Program-made: the position numbers and the translations under genes
The notes under the pieces: generated by a model
What the model saw: only the letters and a program-made list of their open reading frames with translations
What the model was told of the DNA's origin: nothing
Databases searched by the model: none
Source: Wurfbainia villosa
Lineage: Eukaryota > Streptophyta > Magnoliopsida > Zingiberales > Zingiberaceae
Assembly: GCA_025175895.1 (NCBI GenBank)
Contig: CM046000.1
Span: 65,872,720-65,936,719, forward strand
DNA length: 64,000 bases
Reading direction: 5' to 3'
Shown here: positions 10,192 to 21,089 of the stretch, piece by piece
Layout: every line of letters starts with the position of its first letter
How positions within the stretch are numbered: position 1 is the first letter of the stretch

Positions 10192-11648
10192 GAGATCACG
10201 CTCCTAGGAACCTAATACCTATTGGAGCTCCTTGGGTTTTGTAAGTAGTCACTAGGGATGACTTCCCTAGCTACCCTCCTAATGACCCTCCTAGGCTTTA
10301 AATCCTTTGTCATTGTGGTCTTGTCTAGGTTAACCATAGGGGTAACTCCTCATGTAATCTTCTAAGTGGCCTTCCTAGGTTTCTTGGAAACCTTTGCCAC
10401 TAGACACCTACCATGGTCAACTCTAGGGATGACTTTCCCTATGACCTTGGTTTTCCAAGACCTAGTATTGGTTCCGTAGTCAAATAGAACGCTATAGTAG
10501 GAAGATATTACATTCTTGGACATAGGCTTGTGGCCTAAATCTTTCTTGTCCTTAGGTAAATCTTGCCTCATAATACCTAGAGTTTTACTACCTTTAATTG
10601 AATTTTGCATCTTCCTAAGAATCTTTTCTAATTTATCAAGCTTAAACCTTAAAGCTTGGTTTTCCTTTTCTAATTTATCCAATTTTAATTTTCCATTAAT
10701 TCCTTGGACATATTTCTTCCTAGGCATATGCCTACCCTTCTTAGGTTAATGCCTAGGTTCTTGTTATCCTTAGGTGGGATTAACCTAGAATTGTCCTTAG
10801 GCAAACTAACATGTTTAGCACCTAAGCAATAATATTTATTATTATTTCTAGTATGCTTGTTATCATGAACAATTGCAAGTGAATTAAAAACATTCCTAGT
10901 ATGCTTCTTGTCATTAATAATTGAAATTTTATTATTGAAGGTTACCTTAGGCTTTGCCTTTGGAGATCCCCCTACACTCGAGCTCTCTACCTTGTCCTTC
11001 TTTGGGTTTCTCCCCTTCGGACATTGACTCCTATAGTGACCCCTTTTGTTGTACCAAAAGCATACTATATGCTCCTTGCTCTTTCGAATTGAGGCTCGAC
11101 CTCTTTGATCTTTTCTTTGGCCTTGGGTGTCGGTTGAGTCTTCTTGACTCTTTTTGGACACTTGCTTTTGTAGTTACCTTGTTCCCTACACTCAAATCAT
11201 ATTATATGATTTTTATTTTTAATACATATGCTTGAGTTACCTAGAGAAGAAATTTGAGGTTGTTCTTCATGGGCTCTGGAGATAGAGGGTTTTTCTTGCT
11301 CCAGTGTTGAGTGTCTCGCCTCCCCCTCAATCTTTGAGGTGGAGACTTCCAAGACCTCCTTTTCCTCAGATGTTGATCATCTCTCAACTTCTGATTCCTC
11401 ACATTCTTGAGCCGATGATGAGCTTTCCTCGACTTCCTCCTTATCTTATGTCAGTGAGGGTTTTTTGTCGAGCTCAACCAACTTGTCTTATAGCTCATTA
11501 GCATCGTAGAATTCTCCTAGGCTATACAATAACTCCTTAGGAATTGATTTAGCTGACATTAGCATTGCCTTTTTATTAACTTTGTATTTCTGATTTTTCT
11601 CTTCGGTCCACTTCTTCTTCTTGAGAACTTTTCCTTTCTCGTCCTTGA
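10192..11648 (-). pseudogene. gag: gag of element D, C-terminal and central part (degenerate)
   Basis: On the minus strand this continues the Sirevirus-like gag. 11660-11488 encodes KGKVLKKKKWTEEKNQKYK...LYSLGEFYDANEL, aligning with E gag residues of about 55-105. A Ser/Glu-rich linker follows. 11161-10685 holds the second zinc knuckle as CFWYNKRGHYRSQCPKGRNP (the second Cys is Tyr) and NSLAIVHDNKHTRNN. 10727-10362 holds the coiled-coil-like LDKLEKENQALRFKLDKLEK stretch and basic C-terminal repeats. The stop is at 10194-10192. At least three frame breaks make it a pseudogene. Confidence 0.8.
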
Positions 11649-11660
11649 GGGGGGGGGGGG

Positions 11661-13030
11661 TGATGCATGCGAACATGACCTTAAATCTTACGACGGAGGC
11701 TATCGAGGACTCGAAGCGCGTGCTCGCGCTCAATGGCCGCAAGTGCATGGATGTCGTCAAGTAATAAAAGATTATCGATCCCATAGGGACTGGGATTCAA
11801 ATATCGATATGTTCAGTGGTTGAAATTGTTCGGAAGTAAACTCTAAGAGGTTTTGATTGGTGAGGGTTGTCGGTGGACTATACTCTATACGGTGTCACAC
11901 GGAGGAGGAAGGGAATGTGCCGAGGTCTTCAAAGGTGATTCTAGGACTTTGGTTTCGCTTGTGTGTCACAAAACAATGCTGTCAACTGGCGTTGTCTAGA
12001 TGTTTAGCTATGGTTTTGTGGAAGGGACATCATACACTCTCCCGATGAGCCACCGCATCTACTGGGAGCTATATCTGCCTAAAAGGATGGGATAGATGGT
12101 ACGAGGATGCCAAATCAATCCCTACGAGGAACCATTTCTGGTTCTATCGCATCCTTCTACCCACGGTTACAGGAGATCAGGTTTACCCCTATGTTCCTTG
12201 TATAAAATCCCCTAAATCTTAGATACGAGGGTTGTCACCCCTCGTATCGCCTAAGCACAACAGGTAGAAAACCAAACACGCATAGATATAGTGTAAACAA
12301 CTTCCAATTGCCAAATTAAACTCAAAGACAGAATTTAATATGAACCAACATGTAATGTGCACACAAGCTACTCCCTAATCCTAGAATCGAAGGAACTACT
12401 CTATGTATATAAAGGGGGAATCATAAAGCATGTTTATTTTTGAATACACCAGAGATAAAGCACAGGAACAAGAGATTATAATGCTTTTGTGGTCTTCCTT
12501 CTAGCGTTGAAGTGCAAAGTGTGGACCTCTGGCGACGTTCATCCTCCCCGTTGTGAGTTTCCGAAGCTTTTTAGGGCTTCGGTGTGCTGTCCTAGCCATC
12601 GTGCCTCCCCCCTAGGGTTTGGGCAGAGCCATCCTTATACAAACAACACCTCGGACCACTGCAAACTCTAAAAAATGCCCTAGTCGCATCAATCTGGTGG
12701 GTCGCCACATGACCATGTGTTTCCACACAGCTAAGCTGTGTGCGGCCCTAGGGTGGCTGATCTCGCCCATTGGACACGACCGTGTGTAGCCACACACCCT
12801 GGCCATGTCCCACTCTGGGTGTAGCTGTAAAATGTCCTTTTTTTGCTCCAAAAGTGTGCCTTTTCCCTAAAAATGTTGTCCTGCATGAAAAAGTACAAAG
12901 AGCAAACCTTCGAACTAGAAAAATAGGAAATGCGTGTAAAAAAGAGTAACATATGCATGAAACTAACATAAAATGTAATGACATGTGAGCGAAAACTACT
13001 CCCAAAACCCTATTTGTTTTGCTCACATCA
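11661..13030 (-). repeat. 3' LTR of C (left copy)
   Basis: 1370 bp, the same length as the right copy, differing by roughly one base in ten to fifteen by eye, which implies a fairly old insertion. A 63-codon plus-strand frame at 11857-12048 recurs at 24953-25144 only because both are LTRs. It contains the 19-bp palindrome at 12724-12742. Confidence 0.9.
12724..12742. repeat. Perfect 19-bp palindrome in the left C LTR
   Basis: CACACAGCT-A-AGCTGTGTG. The homologous site in the right LTR is CACACGGCC-A-GGCCGTGTG (25820-25838). Four substitutions separate them, arranged symmetrically, so both versions are perfect palindromes. Confidence 0.9.
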
Positions 13031-14238
13031 CTTCCCCCAAACTTAAATCTTTACTTGTCTTTAAGCAAACCTTAGTGCCATGAAATTTAAAAAGACATTG
13101 TTCCATACTTAGCATGTTAACTAAATTTATCAAGTGATATTTACAATCAAAGCAAAATAAATATGTTCTAGAAATTCACTAAGTTAGCTCCTCATGCTCG
13201 TGCTAAGCGAATCATTCTTAGGGGATGGTCATTCCATGGTGAGTTATGTCGTCATCCCATAGCTTTCCTAAGGTCTCCGACTCTTAGGCACTTACCTATC
13301 CAATGCGAGAGTCATTCTCTAGATCTAGTATAAAGTCTCAAAGGCGTGCTCGATATTGAGAGAAATTGATAGGTGTTTCCCCAGTAACCTAACTCAGTCT
13401 CAAAGGGGCACCTAGCCATTTCCACCCATGATAACTATTTTTTACCCCTCCTAATCTTCTCTCTCTCTCTCTCTCTTTTCTTTTTCTTTGTTTTCTTTTA
13501 TTTTTTTTCTCACTGGGATTTTGATTTTTTCAAATGGGCTTACACAATCCAAGCATTTCCAGTAACTAAAATGCTAAACCTAGAGTCACCTATGGATTCC
13601 AAAGTACTAGATTACTAAGATGAATCATAACTAGGTATGTACTAGATTCTCCCTTTCATAATGTTCGACATGTGTAGGTGTAAAAATAAAAGCTAACCAG
13701 TGTAAGTCTAGAACATTCATTAGAGAGAATAAAATAAAATACCACGAGATAAATGAAGTTAAGATACCTATGGGAACAACCCATGTAAGTAACTTTTTTT
13801 TAAAAAAAAATACAACTGAGGCAGCTTTACAGATAACAAAAACTAAGTACTGAAAGAAACTCAACAACCCATGCATGAATAAATGAATGAAAATACCAGA
13901 AAAAAAAACTACTGCTAGGAAATAAACAAAATAAACTTTGGGGTCCCCCCTAGACTTAAACGAAAATATATCTCTAGTATGGAGAACGAGGTGGAAAGTC
14001 TGGGAGCCTCAACATCTCTAGATCCTGGGAGAACCTGCTGCTGAGCCGCTGAAGCCACATGTACACGTAGTAGATCTGAGAGCTGGTGGATGCAGCGACC
14101 ACTTTTTTCTCCTCCTCCCGAGCAACTATGTCTGCTGGGCACACATATGCTGTCGCATCTCCTGGCGATAGGTGGCCTCCTCCTGGCGTCGGACATCCTC
14201 CTCTTGAAAGTAAATACGGGCCTCATCGTAGAAGTCCT
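13031..14238 (-). other. 3' internal region of C, left of the B insertion
   Basis: It begins (minus-strand end) with the purine tract at 13031-13050. The rest is non-coding, with a CT-rich run (13450-13512) and A/T runs near 13795-13810. A 103-codon minus-strand frame (14226-13915) is rich in Arg and Ser and resembles nothing I know; continuity into 22949-23181 across the B insertion is expected from the target duplication. Confidence 0.6.
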
Positions 14239-16123
14239 TGTTGGGATGTATACTGAAAAGTCTATCTTTTATATGAACATCTTTATTTTGAAATAAGAAT
14301 CAAATGATCATTGTTTGCATATTTATGGTTATACATATTGTCTAATACATTACATTGTAGATAACATGGTGTGTGGTGTCACACGAAAGATCATGTTATC
14401 GGCTCCTTGTAAAGTATAAGTAAAGTCTCACAACCAAGATGGCTTTGGACAAACCATTGGTATGGTTGTAGTGTGATTTGGTATTGGTTTGTCATGACTA
14501 TAGAATCACACTAGCGCACTTTGAGTGTATTGAGCAGGACCGACTTAGAGGAGATTCAATTTATTGCTGACTACCTAATCGAATCGGACCACAGATATTA
14601 TATTGTACATGCTCTTAATCCCGATATAATAACGGACACATATACTTAATATCCATTTCTTTGATTTACCAATGGGCGAGATTTATAGATTAAATCGATA
14701 GGCTCGGTAAGTTGGGAAATGATATTATTTATATGGTGTGTCGTTGATTATAGGAGGAAACCGTGTCCTATATATTAGGATGATGATGTCCCCTTGAGGA
14801 GCTCATAAGGTTCATCATGTAAACCATGCAGGTGGACTTGGTCCGGCATGATGATAAGGATGAGTGGTACTACTCATGGAGTTAGATGTTGATTAATTAA
14901 TGGTCAGTAAATTAATTAATCGACGGACATTCGAGATCTTAAACACGGGGAGAAAAATATACATATAATATATGGAGCCCATATTAACTTATGGGGGTTG
15001 GTGAGGTAGATCAATGATAATCCTTTAGTGGATTGAATTATCATTAATGGATTGGACTTTATGTGAGCTTGATCCATTGGGTGGCCAAGATCCAACTCCT
15101 CCTCATGGTCCTTATTGTAGCCTATTAATACCTCATGAAGCCTAGATCCAATGGTTGAAAACTAAACTCTAGATCCAAAGGTAGAGATTAAATCTCTAGA
15201 TCCGACGGTTGAGATTAAATCTCTAGATCTAACGGTTTAGATTCAATCCCTAGAACCAATGGTGGATATTAAAACAAGGCATATCCCTAACTCTATAAAA
15301 AGAGAGAATGGGGTGGGCGTCAAGATGAATTCCATTAGAGATAGGATTAGGGTAAGGGCCGGCAAGCATTGGGGATTAGGGTTTGTGTGTTGGCGGCACC
15401 AAATAAGGAAAGGTTTTCCTTTTCTTCTTCTTCTTCCTTGGTGGCCGGCACCTATACAAGCCCTTCCTTCCCTTGGCCGGCGTCCAAACCTACTCCTTCT
15501 CCTCTCCTTGGCCGGTGGAAACAAGGCTTAGGGTCTTCCCTTTGAGCTCTTGGCCGGCAACTATCTCCATCATCTTCTCCTTGTTGGCCGGCGGCAAGCA
15601 CCTAGGTTGGTGTTTGTTAGTTAGCTAAAGGAAGGAGAAAGGTTTTGTTTCTTAGTCTTCCTCTTGTTCGGAGCGAGCAAGGAAGGAAGATTGGTGATCT
15701 AGGAGCTTCGACATTTGGTAGATCGTCGCCCACACAACGTCCAAAAGGAGGAAGGACATACGATAGAAGATCGAGAGGTATAATATTTGTCTATTTTCTT
15801 ATGTAACATGTTTATAATTGTTTTCAATTATATATGCATGATATATTCTGTTTTGTGGCTAATATAACTTAGGCCCCGAACATAAACACAAAAGCCGACG
15901 ATCCGTACATTGTCTATTCCGCGGCTATTCGTAGAATAGAGGTTGGTTGCTTGAAAAACAAGTTAGTTCAAGTGACTACTCTAATCAAATAGCACGACGA
16001 TGAAATGGTTGCTTCGGTAATCCCTTTGGTCTAGGATTAAGTTTTTTTTATCCGGGGACATAGAAGGGGATCGCCATGAACAAGCGATCGAGTTGAAGTG
16101 GGAAGCGATGTTTCCTACCTTCA
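14239..16123 (+). repeat. 5' LTR of Copia B
   Basis: 1885 bp against 1859 bp for the 3' copy; they are very similar by eye apart from small indels. Features include three or four units of the 27-bp repeat on the opposite strand to A (15170-15275), a TATA box at 15294-15300, and a Pro/CCGGC-rich segment (15360-15600) that gives short chance frames. Confidence 0.92.
15294..15300 (+). promoter_or_regulatory. TATA box of the B 5' LTR
   Basis: TATAAAA follows CCTAACTC directly downstream of the 27-bp repeats. The same arrangement appears in the 3' LTR (TATAAAA at 22145-22151) and in the solo LTR (TATAAATA at 29423-29430), so position and motif are conserved in the family. Confidence 0.65.
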
Positions 16124-16125
16124 AG

Positions 16126-16140
16126 TGGTATCAGAGCCAC
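16126..16140 (+). promoter_or_regulatory. Primer-binding site of Copia B
   Basis: TGGTATCAGAGCCAC, two bases after the LTR end, is complementary to the 3' end of plant initiator tRNA-Met (ending GGCUCUGAUACCA) over its first 13 bases. Confidence 0.92.
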
Positions 16141-17180
16141 GGTTTCCAGTTTTGTGTGTTTTGGATTCGGTTACTTTTATACACTTTTCATATATTATAT
16201 GTGTCGGATAATAGTAGGATATGCGTAGGTTAACTCTTTGGTTGCAGGCATAGGATCCAACTATTATGGCCATATGTGTGTATGTGATTGTATTTGTGTA
16301 ATTGTATATTTTGTTGAATCCTCGGGGTTGACAAGGCTAGTATTTAATTTTTGTAAATTAGATACGACATTGTTTAGCCACTCTTTTTATTTTAGTTACT
16401 TTCGATCTAGATTTTATGTACACTCCCTCGTGGATTATAGGATCGATGGATGTAAATTAAAATTTTTTTTCTCGGCTCGGATCTCCGGATGATTTGTACA
16501 TGGCGTAGGGAGGAGCGGACGAGATGACGATACGACGGGAGACATATTGAAGACAAAAGCCATAATAGTTGGAAAATATTTATTTTTCATGTTTATTGCT
16601 TATTGTTTGATATGCATGTCGTAGGCTAGAAAATTCCTCAATTTTAAATTATTAAGTGGGAGAGGGATATTTTTTATAAATTCCCATGGCCTCCATTATG
16701 ATTTGACATGTGATGCAAACAAACTTGCACGTCGGCTCTGAGTGCCTTCCTCCCCATCGGATGAGTTTGTTTGCGAATCATAAGGTCCAATATGCTTATA
16801 GGAAATTATTAAGGAGCGTGTGTACTTCCCCATCTGAAGGCACATAACCCGAGATAATTACTTGGTACCGAGTAATGGTGAACACTTAGATGCAAATATA
16901 AGTATCCTCCCCATCAGAGTCACTGCTTTTATTTGTAGGGCAACAGAGGAACCAACTATTAATTTTACTTGTCAAAAAGTTAGTTTGACAAGATAGTAAA
17001 ATTAATGGGTAAAACCTCCTCTTACAAATGTAGAATTTGTATACGTCCACACTATCGTGGCATATGATATTCTCGGTGTTTTGAGGTGTTGGATGATTTT
17101 AAAATTTTATTGTTTGAGGAATCAATAAATTTTTGAAATCTAATGTTTTGATCTATGTGATTCTTAGGTTTTCTTTCAAA
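16141..17180 (+). other. Untranslated leader of Copia B
   Basis: About 1 kb lies between the primer site and gag, AT-rich, collinear with the A leader. No supported gene. The short frame at 16238-16492 is not conserved in A. Confidence 0.65.
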
Positions 17181-19472
17181 ATGTCTTTCAACCCGCTTGC
17201 TGTGATACTTAAAGAAAATAAACTTATTGGACCCAACTATGTTGATTGGAAGAGAAATCTAGACATTGTCTTAATTGCTGAGGAATACAAATATGTACTC
17301 CTCGAAGAGTGCCCTTTTAAGCCTGCGGATGATTCTGGGGAAAAGGAGAAGGAGAGTTATAAGAAGTGGATTAAGGCCGATGAGATGGCGTGGTGTTACA
17401 TTTTGGCATCTATGTCAAATGTACTGCAACATCAGCATCAAGACATGCCCACTGCTTATGACATGATGCTCAATCTCAAACAACTTTTCGGACACCAGAA
17501 TCGGGCTGCTAGGCAGGAAGCCATGAGGAACTTGATGACGACCACCATGATCGAGGGAACACCCATAAGGGATCATGTTCTCAAGATGATGGCTCATTTA
17601 AATGAGTTGGAAGTCCTTGGAGCTGAGATCGATGGGGAAACCCAGGTCGATATCATTCTCCAGTCTCTACCTAGGAGTTTTGAGCAGTTTCACTTGAACT
17701 ACAACATGAACAAGAGGTTGTATTCGTTGGCGGAGCTTCTGACAGAACTCGAGGTGGTAGAGGGGCTATTTCGTCAAAGTGCTCAGGCGCATGCCATGGT
17801 TACCCAAAAGGTTTCTACTTCTAAGCCGAAAGGCAAGAAGAAGAAGAAACAAGATGGGGCAAAGGCGGTGGGAAGAACTCAGGGAGGAGTGACGAAGCCG
17901 AAAGGCAAGTGCTTCACTTGTAAGAAGACTGGACACTGGAAAAAGGACTACCCCAACCGCAAGCAGAACAATGGTATATCTTTTGGTCTAGTCGTTGAAA
18001 CATGTTTAGTGGTGTTATCTACTGGCACCTGGTGTGTAGATACGGAAGCCACTGATCATGTCTGCAATACTCTAAAGGGGTTCCAAGAAACCAGACGACT
18101 GGCTAAGTGGGAGATTACCGTATACTTGGGCGGAGCCACGAAGGTGGTGGCTGTTGCAATGGGAGATGTTTATTTATCTTTTGAGAAAAATAAAGTTTTG
18201 GTTCTTAAGAATTGCCTTTATGTACCTTTATTTAGAAAGAATTTAATTTCAGTTTCTAAATTATTTATGGATGGATATTCTATTTCTTTTAATGACAGAG
18301 TTGTTATAAAAAGGAATAGGGAGATTATCTGTTCGGGTGCATTGATAGGAAATTTATACACACCTGAACCAAAAGCTCCCACGATGCAAATAGAAGTTAA
18401 TAACTCATCTTCTAATTCCAATAAGAGAAAAGAACCTTCGAAGATGAACCAAACATATCTTTGGCATCTTAGGCTTGGTCATATTAACCTAAGCAGAATT
18501 CAAAGGTTGATAGCTGATGGACCTCTGGGTTCATTAGTGGTGGAAGATTTCCCAACCTACGAATCTTGCTTGGAGGGTAAAATGACCAAGAGGCCTTTTA
18601 AGGCCAAGGGGTATAGAGCCAAAGATGTGTTAGAATTGGTTCATTCTGATTTGTGTGGTCCTATGTCTATCGAGGCTAGAGGTGGTTTTGAGTATTTTGT
18701 CTCTTTTATAGATGATTATTTGAGATATGGATACATTTACTTGATGTGCCGCAAGTCTGAATGCTTTGACAAGTTCAAAGAATTCAAGGCTGATGCGGAG
18801 AAACGTCAAGGTAAAAGTATCAAGACACTAGGATCTGATCGTGGTGGTGAGTACCTCTTGGGAGAGTTTAGGAATTACTTATCAGAGGCTGGGATTCAAT
18901 CCCAATTGTTTGCACTTGGCACACCCCAGCAGAATGGTGTAGCAGAGCGAAGGAATAAGACTCTTATGGAGATGGTTAGATGGATGATGAGTTATTCTGA
19001 GTTGCAAGATTCGTTCTGGGGATATGCTCTAGATATGACAGTGTATATTCTGAACTTGGTCCCATCTAAATCAGTGCCTTCTACTCACACAAAATTGTGG
19101 AATGGGCGAAAGCCTAGTCTAAGACATATTCGGATTTGGGGGAGTCCAACACATGTGCTGAAGGCGGATGCTGATATGTTAGAACCTCGTACAGAAGTAC
19201 GCATGTTCGTTGGCTATTCTATGGGAATGAAAGGTGGTTTGTTTTATAGTCCTAGAGATCAGAAGGTGATCGTTAGCACGAATGCCAGATTTCTAGAGGA
19301 AGACTATGTGATGAACCACAAGCCCATCAGTAAGATTGTTCTGGAGGAATTAAAAGGGGAAGTCGCTTCTTCAGTACCACCGGTACAAGAGGATATACCA
19401 CAAGTCACTACACCATGTATCACAGAGGATACACAGGTGATACCTCATCGTATTGGGAGGGTTGTTAGATAG
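17181..19472 (+). CDS. gag-pol: Copia B polyprotein, open part: gag, protease, integrase (763 codons)
   Basis: I chose the ATG at 17181 (MSFNPLAVILKENKLIGPNY), because A has its start at the same aligned place; an upstream in-frame ATG at 17133 adds 16 unconserved residues. In order: UBN2-type gag (residues about 1-210), Lys-rich linker, zinc knuckle CFTCKKTGHWKKDY (17910-17951; the last Cys is Tyr), and a protease whose Asp-Thr-Gly site reads DTEA (about 18038). Next are the pre-integrase zinc region (YLWHLRLGH...YESCLEGK, one Cys lost) and the integrase core with HSD, SDRGGEY and AERRNKT carrying the Asp-Asp-Glu triad. It ends at a TAG at 19470 where A keeps CAG. The frame is long, but several active-site residues are already lost. 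Confidence 0.85.
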   Translation: MSFNPLAVILKENKLIGPNYVDWKRNLDIVLIAEEYKYVLLEECPFKPADDSGEKEKESYKKWIKADEMAWCYILASMSNVLQHQHQDMPTAYDMMLNLKQLFGHQNRAARQEAMRNLMTTTMIEGTPIRDHVLKMMAHLNELEVLGAEIDGETQVDIILQSLPRSFEQFHLNYNMNKRLYSLAELLTELEVVEGLFRQSAQAHAMVTQKVSTSKPKGKKKKKQDGAKAVGRTQGGVTKPKGKCFTCKKTGHWKKDYPNRKQNNGISFGLVVETCLVVLSTGTWCVDTEATDHVCNTLKGFQETRRLAKWEITVYLGGATKVVAVAMGDVYLSFEKNKVLVLKNCLYVPLFRKNLISVSKLFMDGYSISFNDRVVIKRNREIICSGALIGNLYTPEPKAPTMQIEVNNSSSNSNKRKEPSKMNQTYLWHLRLGHINLSRIQRLIADGPLGSLVVEDFPTYESCLEGKMTKRPFKAKGYRAKDVLELVHSDLCGPMSIEARGGFEYFVSFIDDYLRYGYIYLMCRKSECFDKFKEFKADAEKRQGKSIKTLGSDRGGEYLLGEFRNYLSEAGIQSQLFALGTPQQNGVAERRNKTLMEMVRWMMSYSELQDSFWGYALDMTVYILNLVPSKSVPSTHTKLWNGRKPSLRHIRIWGSPTHVLKADADMLEPRTEVRMFVGYSMGMKGGLFYSPRDQKVIVSTNARFLEEDYVMNHKPISKIVLEELKGEVASSVPPVQEDIPQVTTPCITEDTQVIPHRIGRVVR

Positions 19473-20600
19473 CCTGATAGATTCATGTTCTTGGAAGAAT
19501 CTTTTGATTTGGTCCCTGGCGAACATGAACCTGATCCCTGGACATATGACGAAGCAATCCAAGATAAAGACGTGGTATCTTGGCAAAGTGTAATGAATGC
19601 TGAGATTGAATCTATGGATTCAAATTAGGTTTGGGAGTTAGTAGAACCACTCGATGGTGTAAAAACCATTGGTTGCAAGTAGATCTACAAAAGAAAGAGA
19701 GGAATAGACGGGAAGGTTGAGACCTTCAAAGCGAGGCTTATTGCGAAGGGGTATACTCAGAAAGAGGGTATCGATTATGAGGAGACCTTTTTGCTGGAGG
19801 ATTATGAGGTGCGACAGATGGATGTTAAGACAGCTTTCCTTAATGGAAGTCTTGAGGAAAACATCTATATGAAGCAACCAGAGGGATTCATTGTGAAGGG
19901 CAAAGAGCATCTTGTATGTAATCTTAATCGGTCCATTTATGGATTGAAGCAAGCTTCGAGGTCTTAAAACATCCGCTTTGATGAGATAATCCAGTCTTAT
20001 GGATTTATTCATAGTCCGGATGAGTCTTGTGTATACAAGAGATGTGATGGAAATATAGTGGTATTTCTTGTGCTATACGTAGATGACATTTTGTTAATTT
20101 GAAACAATGTCAAGGTGTTATCAGACGTAAGGGTATGGTTGTCCAAATAGTTTGATATGAAGGACTTGGGAGAAGTGGGACACATCCTTGGGATCAAGGT
20201 TATAAGGGATCGCAGGAAAAGGATGTTGTGCTTATCTCAAGCTTCATACATAGACACCAATATGGATCATTTTAGCATGCAGAACTCCAAGAAGGGTTTT
20301 CTACCTTTTAGGCATGGAGTTCCTTTATCTAAGGAGATGTGTCCTAGAACATCTGAGGAGATAGAGGAGATGAAGGCGGTTTCTTATGCTTCGGCAATAG
20401 GAAGCCTCATGTATGCTATGCTATGTATGAGACCAGATATCTGCTTTGTCGTGGGCATGGTCAGCAGATATCAGAGTAATCCAGGACAGAGACATTGGAC
20501 TGCGGTAAAGCATATATTGAAGTACCTGAGAAGGACTAGGGATTATATGTTATTTTACCAAGCAGACCAATTACACCCTGTGGGTTATACGGATTCCGAC
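19473..20600 (+). pseudogene. pol: Reverse transcriptase of Copia B (broken by stops)
   Basis: Continues the same frame after the stop at 19470. Recognisable are [60 protein letters not shown] and the catalytic VLYVDDILLI (YVDD at 20076-20087, intact). In-frame stops lie at 19626, 19680, 19965, 20100 and 20148. A short in-frame deletion after ETF (about 19793) removes the usual SPVAMLKSIR segment. 20157-20600 is open and covers MKDLGEVGHILGIKV to DSDF. Confidence 0.88.
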
Positions 20601-21056
20601 TTCTCAATCAGATAGGGATAACAGTAAGTCTACCTTAGGTTTTGTGTTTATTTTGGGAGGTGGAGCCATTGTATGGAAGAGTGTCAGCAGAAATGCGTGG
20701 CAGACTCCACCATGGAAGCTTAGTATGTGGCAACCTCTGAGGCAGCCAAAGAAGTTGTGTGGCTCAGGAACTTCCTGATGGACTTGGATGTGATTCCTGG
20801 TTTGCCCAGAACTATCACAATTTATTGTGATGATAGTGGTGTTGTTGCAAACTTGAAGGAACCACGAACCCATAAGGCAAGTAAACACATAGAGCGCAAG
20901 TACCACCTGATACGAGAAATCGTAAAGAGAGGAGAAGTTGATGTGGCCAAGATTGCATCGGAGGATAACCTGGCAGATCCTTTCACTAAGGCCCTTCAGG
21001 CGAGAGCCTTTGATAGACATGTGGAGGGAATGGGAATCAGATGTATGACAGTTTGA
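20601..21056 (+). pseudogene. pol: RNase H of Copia B (frameshifted)
   Basis: One extra base near 20600 breaks the frame right after GYTDSDF. The rest of the domain follows: GFVF.LGGGAIVW, then DSTMEA with the next Glu codon changed to TAG (20721). 20727-21056 encodes the C terminus (SEAAKEVVWLRNFLMDLDVI...YCDDSGVV...ADPFTKAL). The gene ends just before the purine tract. Confidence 0.88.
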
Positions 21057-21074
21057 GGACAGTATAGTCTTTTA

Positions 21075-21089
21075 GTATAAGTGGGAGAT
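21075..21089 (+). promoter_or_regulatory. Polypurine tract of Copia B
   Basis: AGTATAAGTGGGAGAT abuts the 3' LTR start at 21090. The reverse complement of the same text borders the 3' LTR of A at 2754-2770. Confidence 0.85.

Noticed and set aside
11857..12048. 63-codon frame repeated almost unchanged at 24953-25144
   Set aside because: Both copies lie at the same place in the two LTRs of element C, so the conservation is that of the LTR. Antisense to the element and without any motif.
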